A stretch of DNA of 64,000 nt from Aporrectodea caliginosa (GCA_020284085.1 JACEVL010000035.1:227501-291500), one strand, 5' to 3'; numbered from the stretch's first letter, positions 44,501 through 54,914 are shown. A program made the numbers and translations. The notes: generated from the letters alone by a model not told the origin.

Positions 44501-47500
44501 CAATTTCTCATTGCAGACCTAAACAATTAAAATGACACCCAGCACATGTATCAAACCAGAACCAAACATTCTGTGGTCTGTTTGCTTCGAACAGAAGATG
44601 GCTAAGCCAAACTTCTAAACCTCCTGGCGCCAGGCTTACTATCCTAGATCAGCCACGTAGCCCATCGGTAAGCAGCACGTTGGGTTGGGAAATAATGTTT
44701 GTGTACAGCGCCCTATAAACTCCCTTCCAGTTCTCCAGGATTTCGTCGAAGGAGGAATATATGAGCAATGCCAAGAAGGCTTGCCACATAGGTAAACAGA
44801 CAAGGCAGAGGGAGGCGCTGTTCTGCACATAAGATCGTCAGAGGGAGGCGCTGTTCTGCACATAAGATCGTCAGAGGGAGGCGCTGTTCTGCACATAAGA
44901 TCGTCAGAGGGAGGCGCTGTTCTGCACATAAGATCGTCAGAGGGAGGCGCTGTTCTGCACATAAGATCGTCAGAGGGAGGCGCTGTTCTGCACATAAGAT
45001 CGTCAGAGGGAGGCGCTGTTCTGCACATCCATGTAAACCGTAAACAATGACTGTCCAGATTTGAAAACCTTCTTTTGGATTTAAGGGGCTGGGTAGTGTA
45101 GTGGTCAGCGTGCTGGACTGTCAGTCGAGAGGTCGGGGTTAAAATCCCCACCATGACAGAAATTTGTTTAGTGATTTCTGCTCCACCTACACCCCACCCA
45201 ACTCGGCTATAACGAGTACACTGACCTTACTTTAGGGGTACTACAGCATGTGAGTTTCTCCATCACTGTGTGTTGGGCATGGTAGCCGACTGGTTAGACC
45301 TTTAGAGCACTTGGCTTCGAAAGCAAAGCTTATGAGTTTGAGTTTCCACTGAGGAGGTCAAAGTGTAGGGATCATGAGCAAGTCGTTCACTCACAATTGC
45401 TCAGCATCATCGATGTTCTGTTGTATGATCATGCGTGCATTTCTTAACTTTGGAAGTAGGGCAAGATCAAATAAGATCGAATACAGTCGTATTGTATTGT
45501 ATCAAATACAGTTGTAATGTATCGTATTATGGTATTATGTCTCTAAGATGTTTGCCGTAAGAACCTACTTTTGGTCCTGCTTGCTGTTGGGTGCTGTCCT
45601 TGTGCTGTTCCTGACCATCAGCCGGAGGATGCTGATTCTCCCTGGCAACACAGAAAAGAAGTCTCCCCATCAGGTTAAATATCTCGCAATTTACATACAA
45701 TAAATGAACTAAATGGACCACATACATACATTCTAAGACTTTTATTCATTCATTCATTCATTAAAGAATTTATATAGTGTCCCTTCAAGGTAACTACTAT
45801 TTATATAGTGCCCCTTCAAGGTAACTACTATTTATATAGTGCCCCTTCAAGGTATTCAACTATTTATATAGTGCCCCTTCAAGTTAACTACTCAGAGGCA
45901 CTCCCAACTCGGGGCACGGGAGCGCAAAATGAGAGGCTTCTGATAATTTTCTTCTGAAAACAAGACGGGAAAGCAAAAAAAAGGGTTGTTAGAAATTTTG
46001 TGGAACTAAGAAAGAAAATGTTCAGGAAATTCTTGCTCCCGGGCGCACGAACCCCTAGTTACGCCACTGGATAGCCATAGAGAGATTGCGGCTGAGAGAC
46101 ACAGTGAAAATCACCTTTTAGTTTCAAAATGGAGTCTGCCCTTTTGGTACATGTATACGGCAAGTGGGAGAAAGAGACAGACAGAGGGAGGTACGGAGGG
46201 AGAGACAGACAGGAGTGAATGGAGAGGGATGGAGGGAGAGAGATGGTAACTGTATTTACGGTAGTGACTGTTGGTAACCTACCTGGCGGGGAAGAGATCC
46301 TTTTTCTGCATGCTGTCTCCAGCCCGGTCAAAGAGGTAAGTTTTCAAATGGTCATAAATTATGGTCAAATGGTTCAGCGTTTCCCAAAGTGTGTTCCATG
46401 GAACCCTAGGGTTCCGTGAGGGAAAGACAAGGGTTTCGTAGGGAAATTGGATAAGTGTTGGTTGAATGAGTTGTTACATTATAAATCAGACTACAAGGCA
46501 AAGACAAGGGATCCATGGGAAACATTCTTTTAAAATGATTTCTAAAAATTTCAATTTGTATGGATTAAAGCTGTATATACCCCGATCATTGATATTAATT
46601 AAACCTATAGACCACTATTGGTCTACTTCGCATGCATGCACTATGTATATTGTATACCAGAATTAGGTTTGGTTAGGTCAGGTTCCGTCAAAAAATGTTC
46701 AGATCAAAAGAGTCCCTAGTAAAAAAGATGGGAAGCTTTCATCTAGGGAACTCCTGGTAGCTCCCACGGCAGACCATTCCAAACCCTGGGACCTACCACA
46801 GAGAATACACGGTTTTGCTTAGTTGCTGTGCGGACAAACGGGACCACCAGAACCCCCTCAGCAGAGTGACGGGAGCGACAATCCCGCTCCACCACCGATA
46901 CCGACTAACAGGGATCCATTAGGTAGGCTGGCGCAAGACCAAGTTGGCATAGCCAGACCAGAGAGACAACTGTATATACTCAATACGCTGCAGAACCTCC
47001 AACGTATCATCATCATCATCATCAGTTCCTGACGCCAGCCATTTGGCGGCGATGGGTACGAATAAATGACCTCTATTGTCCTCAGTCATTTGTCAAGTCC
47101 ACTGCTACCCTTAGTGTCAGTGCAAGTGATGTTATGTCTTCATTTATATTGTCTATCCAGCATAGTCTTGGTCTGCCTTTGTGTCTTTTCCTTTGAATCT
47201 TGCGTGTAGTGGATTTTGTGGAATTCGGTCAACTGGCATTCTCTCTACATGTCCAAACCAATGGAGCCTTTGTTGAACGACTAGCAGGGTTGTTTGGATA
47301 CCTAATGCTTGTCTCCAATGTATATTATATAGAAAATCTGAAGTCATGAGATAGGATAAGACTGCAAAATTTATAAAAAAGACATAAAAAATCTGATCAA
47401 GGTCACATTGGACTTAACAAGTTGCCATTGTAGTCAGTGAGTATGAATAAGTGAATAACGATCAAAATAACTGAAACAAACTTAACAGAGTCATTTAGAC

Positions 47501-48529
47501 TTCAGCAACCACAACGAAGACATGAAAAGTGAAACCGTTAATCGGAAGTTGTTTGGGTCATGTACACAGACCCACCAGGCCCTATTCGGACAAAATAGAC
47601 TCAGTTTTCCTGGAAAGAATCAGTTTTCCTGGAAAGAATCAGTTTTCCTGGAAAGAATCAGTTTTCCTGGAAACAGCATGCAGAAAGAGGAGCTCTTCTC
47701 TGCCAGGTAGGTTACCAACAGTCACTACCGTAAATACAGTTACCATCTCTCTCCCTCCATCCCTCTCCATTCACTCCTGTCTGTCTCTCCCTCCCTACCT
47801 CCCTGTCTGTCTGTCTGTCTCTTTCTTTCACTTACTGTATACATGTACCAAAAGGGCAGACTCCATTTTGAAACCAAAAGGTGATTTTCACTGTGTCTCT
47901 CAGTGGCAATCTTTCTATGGCTATCTTCTCCCTCACTGTTTCTGTCTCATTAGGCAGAAAGACAGACAGACACCGAATGAGATGAAAGATAGACAGCGAG
48001 ACAGAGTGACATACACAGAGAAATGGACAGAGAGAGAGAGACAGACAGACAGAGACACACAGAGAGACAGAGATATAGCCAGACAACGAATGACAGATAC
48101 AGACACAGAGAGACACAAGCACAGAGTGAGTCAGGAAGATAGAGAGCGAGACAGAGTGACACAGACAGAGAAATGACAGAGAATGACAGAGACAGATACA
48201 TACAGAGACACTCGCACACAATGAGTCGAAAGACAGATAGAGTGACATAGAGAAATGGACTCAGACAGACAGAGACACAGAGAGAGACAGAGATATAGCC
48301 AGACAACGAATGACAGAGACAGACACACAGACAGACACAAGCACAGAATGAGTCAAAAAGATAGAGAGAGAGACAGAGTGACATAGACAGAAAATGGAAT
48401 GACAGAGACACACACACACACAGACAACAGCGGAGCCACTTGCCTAATGGCCTTGACCTTCTGCCGGTCTAAGTATCCTCTGATGCCCGCCTGGATCTTC
48501 GTGGCGGCCAGTTCCTCCGCTGTCTTCGC
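41562..48529 (-). CDS. IQ-motif (calmodulin-binding) protein, last three exons
   Basis: Exons 48529-48444 (86 nt), 45641-45569 (73 nt) and 41720-41562 (159 nt to TAG) join in phase to a 105-residue C-terminal part. The first reads AKTAEELAATKIQAGIRGYL-DRQK, with IQ motif IQAGIRGYLDR. The second is hydrophilic (ENQHPPADGQEQHKDSTQQQ). The third has a second IQ motif (DAAATKIQANYKGYKTRK) and ends KTTTTTTHSN. IQ motifs bind calmodulin; the short acid-leading A-A-x-K-I-Q style recalls neuromodulin, neurogranin and Sp17, but I cannot name an orthologue. Intron one is GC-AG (ATTAG|GCAAGT), the other two junctions are standard. Upstream exons are missing; a weak candidate is at 61209-61252. Confidence 0.8.
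41721..42205. repeat. Minisatellite derived from the IQ-gene splice acceptor
   Basis: About eight units of roughly 60 bases with the core AATCAGCATTCCGTTACCTT, then TGCAACAATC and CAATCTTTCAATCAACA. The first unit overlaps the acceptor and first coding bases of the last IQ exon (CCGTTACCTGTGCAACAATC). Confidence 0.85.
42330..42650. mobile_element. Possible hAT-type element
   Basis: It starts CAGGGTTGCCACGGATCCTG, a common animal hAT opening, and contains repeated GGAAAGTC-TGGAA words. The right end is unclear (TATGGGAACATTG) and no duplication is certain. Confidence 0.45.
42651..42969. other. Intron spacer, nothing recognised
   Basis: Unique sequence with a short ACATAC run. Confidence 0.4.
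42970..43560. repeat. CTGT microsatellite, split by a MITE
   Basis: Degenerate CTGTCTGT repeat on both sides of the MITE at 43146-43342. Confidence 0.85.
43146..43342. mobile_element. hAT-type MITE (CAGGGCTTTT family), copy 2
   Basis: It starts CAGGGCATTTTTTTAG, ends AAAAGCCCTG, and has a perfect 8-bp duplication CTCTTGTG (43138-43145, 43343-43350). Body words GTGCAGTTCTACAC and GAAGCATTTTTGTGCAG-type match copy 1 at 4007-4189. Confidence 0.9.
43561..43914. other. Intron spacer, nothing recognised
   Basis: No repeat or coding frame I can support. Confidence 0.4.
43915..44230. repeat. Tandem repeat, AACAATACAAACAAAGAC core
   Basis: About fifteen units of roughly 18-22 bases. The hydrophobic Val/Phe/Cys-rich frame on the minus strand is an artefact of the repeat. 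Confidence 0.85.
44231..44805. other. Intron spacer, nothing recognised
   Basis: Unique sequence; a short minus-strand frame near 44317-44526 shows no domain. Confidence 0.35.
44806..45028. repeat. 33-bp minisatellite, 6.75 near-perfect copies
   Basis: The unit starts CAGAGGGAGGCGCTG and ends ATAAGATCGT. Copies start every 33 bases from 44806 to 45004. Since 33 is divisible by three, the minus strand stays open and reads MCRTAPPSDDL repeats, but it sits in an intron with no splice context. Confidence 0.95.
45089..45236 (+). mobile_element. tRNA-derived SINE, family 1, 5' part
   Basis: Head GTAGTGTAGTGGTCAGCGTG and B-box region GGGGTTAAAATCCCC (one base changed); ends early near GAGTACACTGACC. 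Confidence 0.8.
45278..45515 (+). mobile_element. tRNA-derived SINE, family 3
   Basis: GGTAGCCGACTGGTTAGACC head, GAGCAAGTCGTTCACTCAC body, GCTCAGCATCATCGATGTTC and a GTATTGTATTGTATC tail. Confidence 0.8.
45765..45905. repeat. 31-bp tandem of a SINE tail
   Basis: About four copies of TTTATATAGTGCCCCTTCAA plus GGTAACTACTA. The unit is the 3' tail of the local SINEs, multiplied. Confidence 0.85.
46071..46320. repeat. Inverted repeat, left arm
   Basis: It matches 47670-47924 in reverse over about 250 bases, including GGAGTCTGCCCTTTTGGTAC, GTAACTGTATTTACGGTAGT and GCATGCTGT. Simple GA repeat lies within. Confidence 0.85.
46375..46665 (+). mobile_element. Dispersed hAT-like repeat, CAGCGTTTCC type
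   Basis: CAGCGTTTCCCAAAGTGTG start, otherwise as at 9980-10235. Confidence 0.5.
46666..47004. other. Fragment shared with 3250-3360
   Basis: 46770-46860 has CATTCCAAACCCTGGGACC and GACAAACGGGACCACCAGAA, matching 3275-3355. The rest is unassigned. Confidence 0.45.
47005..47347 (-). pseudogene. Non-LTR reverse transcriptase C-terminal fragment
   Basis: The minus strand reads QALGIQTTLLVVQQRLHWFG, then HVERMPVDRIPQ and ARFKGKDTKADQ: the RL-W-FGHV-RM motif of non-LTR reverse transcriptase ends. The 3' flank is shared with 1575-1800 and 62508-62672. Confidence 0.7.
47590..47670. repeat. 19-bp tandem, four copies
   Basis: Unit AGAATCAGTTTTCCTGGAA. It abuts the right arm of the inverted repeat. 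Confidence 0.9.
47670..47924. repeat. Inverted repeat, right arm
   Basis: Reverse of 46071-46320. The spacer is about 1.35 kb. Confidence 0.85.
47950..48415. repeat. ACAGAG/GACA microsatellite
   Basis: Long degenerate purine repeat just downstream of the first visible IQ-gene exon. Confidence 0.9.
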
Positions 48530-48968
48530 CTGCAAGCAACACAATGGCAAACCCATCCACGTTAAGACGCCCGTCAACCACAGTACATCAATACAGGAAT
48601 AGGAAAAATGAAGATGGAAGAGCCTCATGACAGGAAAAGGATAACAACAAGGATCAAAATTAATGACACCTCTGACATAAGATCATCAATTATACACAAA
48701 CCAAAACACTCAACTACAGGTATACATGCATATATATACATGTATATAACTATATATAATATATTCGTTTAATATTGAATCACTAGGTTGACACACCGCA
48801 ACCCATTACAGAAAGTGGTATTGCCAGAGAAAAAAAGAAGAATGGAAATAATTAATAGTTTTTAAATATCTGTTCCAGCAAAGGGCGACTTGGTCAACGG
48901 GGCAACATCAAACTCTTATATAAAATCCTTGGGATATATATATATACATGTATATGTATATAACTATA
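48530..48968. other. Intron spacer upstream of the first visible IQ exon
   Basis: TA runs near 48730-48770. GACACACCGCAACCC at 48791 resembles 4414. No exon recognised. Confidence 0.35.
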
Positions 48969-48969
48969 T

Positions 48970-49214
48970 CAGGGAACAATGTGTGTATGTATGTATGTAT
49001 GTATGAGCACTTGTTATAGCGCCCTTCAAGATTTCTACTCAGAGGCGCTCCCGACTACAGAGCGGACACTGAATCGGAGTTTCACGTCGAGCGCATGAGC
49101 AATTATGAGTGAAGGACTTGACCAGGATCCCTACGCGGCAGCTTGAGGGTGGATTCGAACCCGCAGTCCTCCGGCTGCAAGGCACCAAACATACCCCTAC
49201 ACCACAGCGCCCCA
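48970..49214 (-). mobile_element. tRNA-derived SINE, family 2, with GTAT tail
   Basis: GTAT run, then GAGCACTTGTTATAGCGCCC and the full family-2 body to ACACCACAGCGCCCC. The B-box reads GGATTCGAACCCGC in this orientation. Confidence 0.85.
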
Positions 49215-49269
49215 CATAACTATATATATATATGTGTATATAAATATATATATATATATACACATCATA

Positions 49270-49560
49270 GAGCTGATTCTACTATTTTAGTTCTATTCTC
49301 TCAAACCTTTGTCACATCCTTCACGACCTCTTCCCTTCCCGTAAGGTCAATCCATACATTACGCGCCCCAGGCCACTTGATCTCACCTTAGCTAGGGTTG
49401 ATGCCTTTGCAAAAGAAGTTTTAATTATGAGAATGTTATATAACTTTGCATAAATGTTTCTATTATTTATTTCTTCTGTAAGCTACTGTGCGTTTCCTGG
49501 TAGTCAAATAAAGAAAATTCTTACATACATACATACATACAAATATACATACATACATAT
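49270..49560 (+). mobile_element. Non-LTR 3' end with CATA tail
   Basis: TCAAATAAAGAAAATTCTTA runs into a CATACATA repeat. Upstream sequence reads like the end of a reverse-transcriptase gene, but no motif is sure. Confidence 0.4.
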
Positions 49561-49916
49561 ATATATATAACCATTAATTTGATTGAATATATATATATAT
49601 ATATAACCATTAATTTTATTGAACCATCAAACAAGTAAAGTGAGATACAATCAATGACCAGAGTAGAGGAGGTCAGGGAACAATAGGGAAACAAAACCCC
49701 CAAGGGACCTGCTTAACAGGGCCATCCTTTCCTTGAGTGATAAGTAAAGCCTGGTTAGGTTTAGAATCGGATTAACTTCACTAGTTAACTAGACAATCGG
49801 TGCATACACATCAGTCTAATGGTCTAATCAACTCTAATGATTGCACTATCATCATATCAGATAGTCAGACAATTTTCCTTTAAACAGGTAAATATTAGCC
49901 AAACATCGAATCTAAC

Positions 49917-49955
<39 letters not shown>

Positions 49956-50006
49956 AGTGTGTGTGTGCTCGTGTTTATGTGGGAAGGCCCATAAGAGGGG
50001 GGGGGG

Positions 50007-50040
<34 letters not shown>

Positions 50041-50099
50041 ATAAATGCTTCTTTTGTGACAAATATATATATATATATATCAATAAGTCGATCCGGACA
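49561..50099. other. TA runs and a probable CR1-like tail
   Basis: TA microsatellites lie at 49556-49605, 49920-49950, 50010-50040 and 50060-50082. Between them CCAAGGGACCTGCTTAACAG resembles a reversed non-LTR tail. Confidence 0.45.
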
Positions 50100-50490
50100 C
50101 ATACGTATATACGACATCCGGACATTTCCCCCGGACATTTTCCCCCGAACATCACTTACTCAGTAATCCAACTTCTATTTGAGCAAAGATGTTCTTTAAT
50201 CAATCCAACCGCTATTGAAGCAAAGAATTAGTTTCATCAATCCAACTTTTATCTACGGAAAGAATTTCTTTCATTACTCCAACTTCTACTTACGGAAACA
50301 ATTATTTTCACCAATCCAATTTCTATTTCAGCAAAGAATTTGTTTCATCAGTCCAGCTTCTACTTAAGCAAAGAATTTCTTTCATCAATCCAACTTCTAT
50401 TAAAGTAAGAATTATTTTCATCAGTCCAACTTCGGGAAGGGGAATGTCAGAGGGAAATATCCGGGAGAGGGGAATGTCCTAGACCCCATA
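50100..50490. mobile_element. Foldback element with an internal 46-bp minisatellite
   Basis: GGACATTTCCCCCGGACATT words at the left face GGGGAATGT and GGGAAATATCCGGG words at the right. Between them are about six units with the core AATCCAACTTCTATT-AGCAAA plus GAATTTCTTTCATC. Confidence 0.6.
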
Positions 50491-51290
50491 CATTCACCTA
50501 CATACAATACATAATACACAAACACATAAACATATACACCAACACTGCTGCATAGATAGATATGCAGGAGAGCCTACTCACTGCCCAGTTAGCAGTTCAC
50601 ACCCTGCCTAAAATTAATAATCAAAGTGCAAAAACGGCATTTGAACTCTTGAAACCTTCTTCTCCACTGGTGCCCTCTACGTAAATCACCTATGCAACAA
50701 TCCCACCCCTAGTCCACTGTATACCATTCCGGGCAACGCCCAGTGCAACACCCGAGGCCAGACAAGGGGCGGCATACTGAGAATTGGCCTTAGGTGTGCA
50801 ACTGTGCAATCACAAGACAAACAGGAACTCCGTACTTGTAAGCCCCGCGGTGCATAATTGCATAATGTCTACGCATAAATTATTCACATTATAGGCCTGG
50901 CCTGTAAGTATGCATAATTACACGGAATGATGCGTTAGCATCCTCGACCCTAAACCAGCCTTTCACCAAACCCACAGACCACTACATAAAGCCCCATCAC
51001 ACATCTTTTTATGGATACAATTAAATTACAAATACACATAAAAAAACATTGGCTTTACACACATAAAAACACCGGCCTTACGCACATACATACGTGTGTG
51101 TACATGCGTGTTTGAATGCATAAACACTGGTTAAAAGTGTATATACATATTCTTTAACACATTAATGTACAAACAATCTTTATACATACACTCACATCAA
51201 ATGCGGAAACGATATTTATTTTGATATGACTTTTTCTTTTGCAAGCACTGAGAAGTAATAAGGTAGGAATCAAGGTATTAAGGTCGCTGT
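50491..51290. other. Spacer, nothing recognised
   Basis: Unique-looking sequence with ACACATA-rich stretches and no supported frame. Confidence 0.45.
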
Positions 51291-51296
51291 TTATGC

Positions 51297-51410
51297 ATGG
51301 ACCGTGCTAAGCCCAAGAGGCATGGCTCGGTTTCTGCTGAAGATGAAGAGGAGGAGGAGGAGGAGGAGGAGGATGAAGATAAAGAGGTAGAAGATGATGA
51401 AGAAAAATGA
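51297..51410 (+). CDS. Possible acidic small ORF, 37 aa
   Basis: From ATG at 51297 the frame reads MDRAKPKRHGSVSAEDEEEE with a long Glu/Asp run and ends at TGA. It overlaps a GAG microsatellite, so it may be only a by-product of the repeat. No homologue is recognised and no splice context is seen. Confidence 0.12.
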   Translation: MDRAKPKRHGSVSAEDEEEEEEEEEDEDKEVEDDEEK

Positions 51411-51990
51411 AGAATAGCAGGAGGAGGAAGAAGATGGTGAAGATGAAGAATTTTCTAATTACGGACTTATAAAGCACCTCTCACCGTACAACCTAATCAG
51501 AGGCGCTTCCAGTGCGAAGAACCGCTGGAAAAAAGAAAAGTCTTAATAAGAGAACGGGCAGAAACAGTAGTGCCCCAGATAAGATTTCATCATGAGTTAT
51601 AGCAGGAAGGTCATTCCACAGTAAATAGCCAACAGAGGCATAGCCACGATGCTTTGCTGTGGCAGTCCAAGACTGAGGTACTAGAAGATCATGATGGTCT
51701 AAAGAGCGGAGAGGACGTCCAGAGGTAGCTTAGATAGGCCGCCTGATAAGATCGTAATCAATCGTAATCGTAATCAAACATTTATATAGCGCCACTCAAA
51801 ACAGAGGCGCTCCCTATCCGAGCCAGTCTCTTCACTGGTAAAGGGAGGCTTTCAGGCGCTTGCCGAACTGGTCAAAAGAAATAGAAAAAAGGTCACAGAG
51901 GAAGCGTGGAGTATGATGATAATGTGATGATGCAGAACAGGAAAAAGATTAATTAATTAATTAATCAATTAATCAATCAATTAGAAAGAC
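51411..51990. other. Non-LTR/SINE tail fragments
   Basis: GACTTATAAAGCACCTCTCA near 51465 and ATTTATATAGCGCCACTC near 51780 are two reversed tails. A short ATTA repeat lies at 51948-51982. Confidence 0.45.
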
Positions 51991-52504
51991 GACTGTTCTT
52001 CATAGCCATCTGTACTTCCTTTAATTTGGTGACCTTATTCAAGAAGGAATCTGGTTCTTTCTGGTTCTACCGGTTGTTTCTCAATACCCAAGTTAATGTT
52101 TCGTGTCTGTAAATTTTCTTTTGTTGACGTTTTGGGATTCAATAAACGAAAAATGAATGAATGTTTATCAGCTAAATTCTTTGACCAAGACAAGTTACAA
52201 GTAGATGTGGACTTTTTGTAAAAAGATACTCTGCTGAATATGGACCGGTTAACTGCACTCAAAATGTACCAGCGACGACATATGACACCGTGACACGTGC
52301 TACTAATTTTGCGGAAATTCAAGTAACCATATACGGCTGTAAATTCGGGAAAGAACATGTAGGGCAGCAGACGGTGAAAGCCACACCACACTGACAACAT
52401 TAGATACTACTGAGGCTTAGAATCTCGAGTTACACAATATAACACTGCTCTAGAGACTAGTTTCACTACTTCTTCCAACATCCTTCCATTCCTATCCAGC
52501 ACTA
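51991..52504. other. Unassigned 121-codon frame on the minus strand
   Basis: The frame 52400-52035 starts MLSVWCGFHRLLPYMF and has mixed composition without low complexity, but no motif I know. Confidence 0.25.
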
Positions 52505-52690
52505 CAGTGTAAGCATGTATGTATGTATATGTGTGTATGTGTGTGTGTGTGTGTGTATGTGTGTGTCTGTGGTTGTCTGTGTGTGCATGTATGTATGCAT
52601 GCATGTAAATATTTGAATTTATGTAACTATCCATGTATGTATATAGGTATGTAACTATTCAAGTACGCATGTATGTACGTACATATGTAT
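52505..52690. repeat. GTAT/GTGT microsatellite
   Basis: Mixed GTAT and GTGT runs. Confidence 0.9.
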
Positions 52691-52984
52691 GTATGAATGT
52701 ATTGCCATAAAATCTGGGGCTAAGCTTTGTTGTAATCCAAGCTCAATTTTTATTGTTGAGGGATAATTAAATTTCCTACCCTGGGTTAAAATCATAACAA
52801 TAATAAATAAACTGTAACAAGTGTCTAGTTCAGTGTTTCCCAACCTAGTTCAATATTACCCAAGAGTACTGTAAACCTGCTCTATGGGTGCCGTGTCTGT
52901 ATGTCAGAATGGGTCAAAACAATGTGACAACCACCGACTGTCACTACTACCAAAGGCCTATAACTATTTTTTTTAAACTGTAAG

Positions 52985-53245
52985 TAGGGTATAAATTTGG
53001 CTCAGAGACTCTGAACATCCATGCCGTCTTCAGAGCTGCTGACGGGAATCCGTTGGTTGGTTCCACGTGTGTGCGTGGGCCCACCACTGGTGACTCTTTC
53101 AGCTTACCGTGCATTGTTTTGCTAACTGATGCAATGACACTCAACATCATAATGAGCTAGCATAGAGAGAGAGCGTCTGAGTAGATATCTTGAAGAGGCT
53201 CTATACAAATTCTCAGAATGAATGAATAAATTCTTAGAATGAATG
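52985..53245 (+). mobile_element. Dispersed short element (copy also at 28.5 kb)
   Basis: GACGGGAATCCGTTGGTTGG, GGGCCCACCACTGGTGAC, GCATTGTTTTGCTAAC and a tail GAAGAGGCTCTATACAAATT with AATGAATGAAT. Confidence 0.65.
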
Positions 53246-53649
53246 AATGAAATTGTTGCAACACTGCGGTCGAAAACAAGGAACGTTGCTCGTCGTTAAA
53301 ATAAATAACAAACAGGAAGAAAATAAACGAAATTAATGCCAGGTGCCATTGAATGAATGACTTTCAGTAAGGGTGCTTTGCTCTTAAAATGGATGGGAAC
53401 CACTGATATATTATATAGTTCAATATTACAGTAACGTTCGATACAACGCCACGTGCCTTTATTCGTTACCCTTGTACTTTTTGCCAAAGTACATGTATCG
53501 CATCAAGGTAAAAAAGCAAACACGGCGGAGTCTGCGGCGCAAGGACTCCTATATATTATCCAGAGGTCCTTGGTTGGTCGGCGGGAACGTGACGTTATCT
53601 CAAGGGAAGAAGATAACAATTTGTTCACACGCTTCTGTATGTCACTTGC
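53246..53649. other. Unassigned open frames, plus strand
   Basis: Two overlapping frames at 53453-53705, one with VKKQTRRSLRRKDSYILSRG and one with GKKANTAESAAQGLLYIIQR. They cannot both be real and neither has a domain I recognise. Confidence 0.2.
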
Positions 53650-53870
53650 GAGGCACCATATATATGTATATATACACACACAGATACATACATACATACA
53701 AATAATATATATAAATAAATATATATATATATATATATTATAAGTCGATATACACAAGTCCTCCACACTAATTCCTGTATATATATATACACACATATAT
53801 AATTATATATACACACAAATATACACAAATATATATACACTATATATATATATATATATATATATGCAAG
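53650..53870. repeat. TA/CATA microsatellites
   Basis: Several TA and ACATAC runs in a row. Confidence 0.9.
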
Positions 53871-53881
53871 TCCCGGCCACG

Positions 53882-53917
53882 CTTTCTCATGTATATATAA
53901 TTATATACATGAGAAAG
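53882..53917. repeat. Perfect palindrome, 16-bp stem, 4-base loop
   Basis: CTTTCTCATGTATATA, loop TAAT, TATATACATGAGAAAG. CCCGGCCAC stands on both sides in direct orientation. Confidence 0.9.
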
Positions 53918-53939
53918 TGTCCCGGCCACACTATTTCTC

Positions 53940-54254
53940 ATTAATTCCCTACCCATCTGGTGGTTTCATCCATCTGGAGGGGGGGGGGATGAGGGAGGGC
54001 GTTTCTTTGTGTCGGTCGGCAACATCTTAAAGCCACACAGTTCAAATTCCACGCTGGATTAATGAAACGCTGCCCGGCGTACACACGGAACCATCTCCAT
54101 TTTCGTGCCAGATGGAAATATGCGGCATCCAAGAGACGTTTAGAATTTGGGAACAGCCCCAGCTCTGACTCATCACCAGTCAGCCCCACCCACGACCAAC
54201 CGCCCTCCCCCCAAACCATCACACCACCACCGAGTGAAAAACGCTGGGCTCACC
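53940..54254 (+). other. Unassigned open frame with Pro/Ser-rich end
   Basis: From 54062 the frame reads MKRCPAYTRNHLHFRARWKY, then a PSSDSSPVSPTHDQPPSPQT stretch. It runs into the hAT element at 54255. Composition is protein-like but I recognise nothing. Confidence 0.25.
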
Positions 54255-54914
54255 CAGTGCAAACACACCTTGGGATATTTCCCAAGATCTTGGGATTTTG
54301 GGGTCTGACTTAGGATCATAGCAATCATGGGATTTTTTCTAAGGTCTACACTATATTTTGCTTTTGATTTCTAGTGTAGGACTGCATGTATTCGGATAAA
54401 TAGATTTTCATCCTAAAAATTATCTTCATTTGCTTTAACGGTTATTCCGTAATATTTAGTGTTAATAAAATTAATATCGTTTCATTTTCTGGGGCAAATT
54501 AATTTGCAAAAAATTACCCCACGATTGGCATACGGCCCCTGAGCTGCCTTTAAAATCTTAGGGCGGCCCTCTATTAAAAGAAGTTGCCCATGCCTGGTCT
54601 ACAGACTAGTTTTTACCGTACTTTCGAACAATGGCAGCGAAACAGATTACAAAAACTCGTCTGAAAGACGTTTATTATTATTGTAGCTTGTAAACATTGT
54701 ATTTTGTTAATTCAATGTTATGCTCAGTTTTTTTTTCTTTGCCAGTTCCGATCTCGGCATTTTTGTGAATAATTGCGATTGTTAAAACGCATTTCAAATT
54801 CATCACAACTTTCCGATTTCAGTGACTTGGGATTTTTTTGGTACACTTATGGCAAATCTTGGGATTTTTCTGGCAAGATCTTGGGATTTGAGAAAGTGGA
54901 GAGTGGTCGCACTG
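54255..54914. mobile_element. hAT-type MITE with CTTGGGATTT repeats, copy 2
   Basis: Ends CAGTGCAAAC and, in reverse, CAGTGCGACC; flanking 8-mers GGCTCACC and GTCTCACC match at seven of eight. It matches 8132-8554 in reverse, but about 250 extra bases (54352-54598) sit between two GTCTACA words, a probable secondary insertion. Confidence 0.8.

Noticed and set aside
44639..45154. 171-codon frame with MCRTAPPSDDL repeats
   Set aside because: It exists because the minisatellite unit is 33 bases; it runs into a SINE on one side and has no splice or start context.
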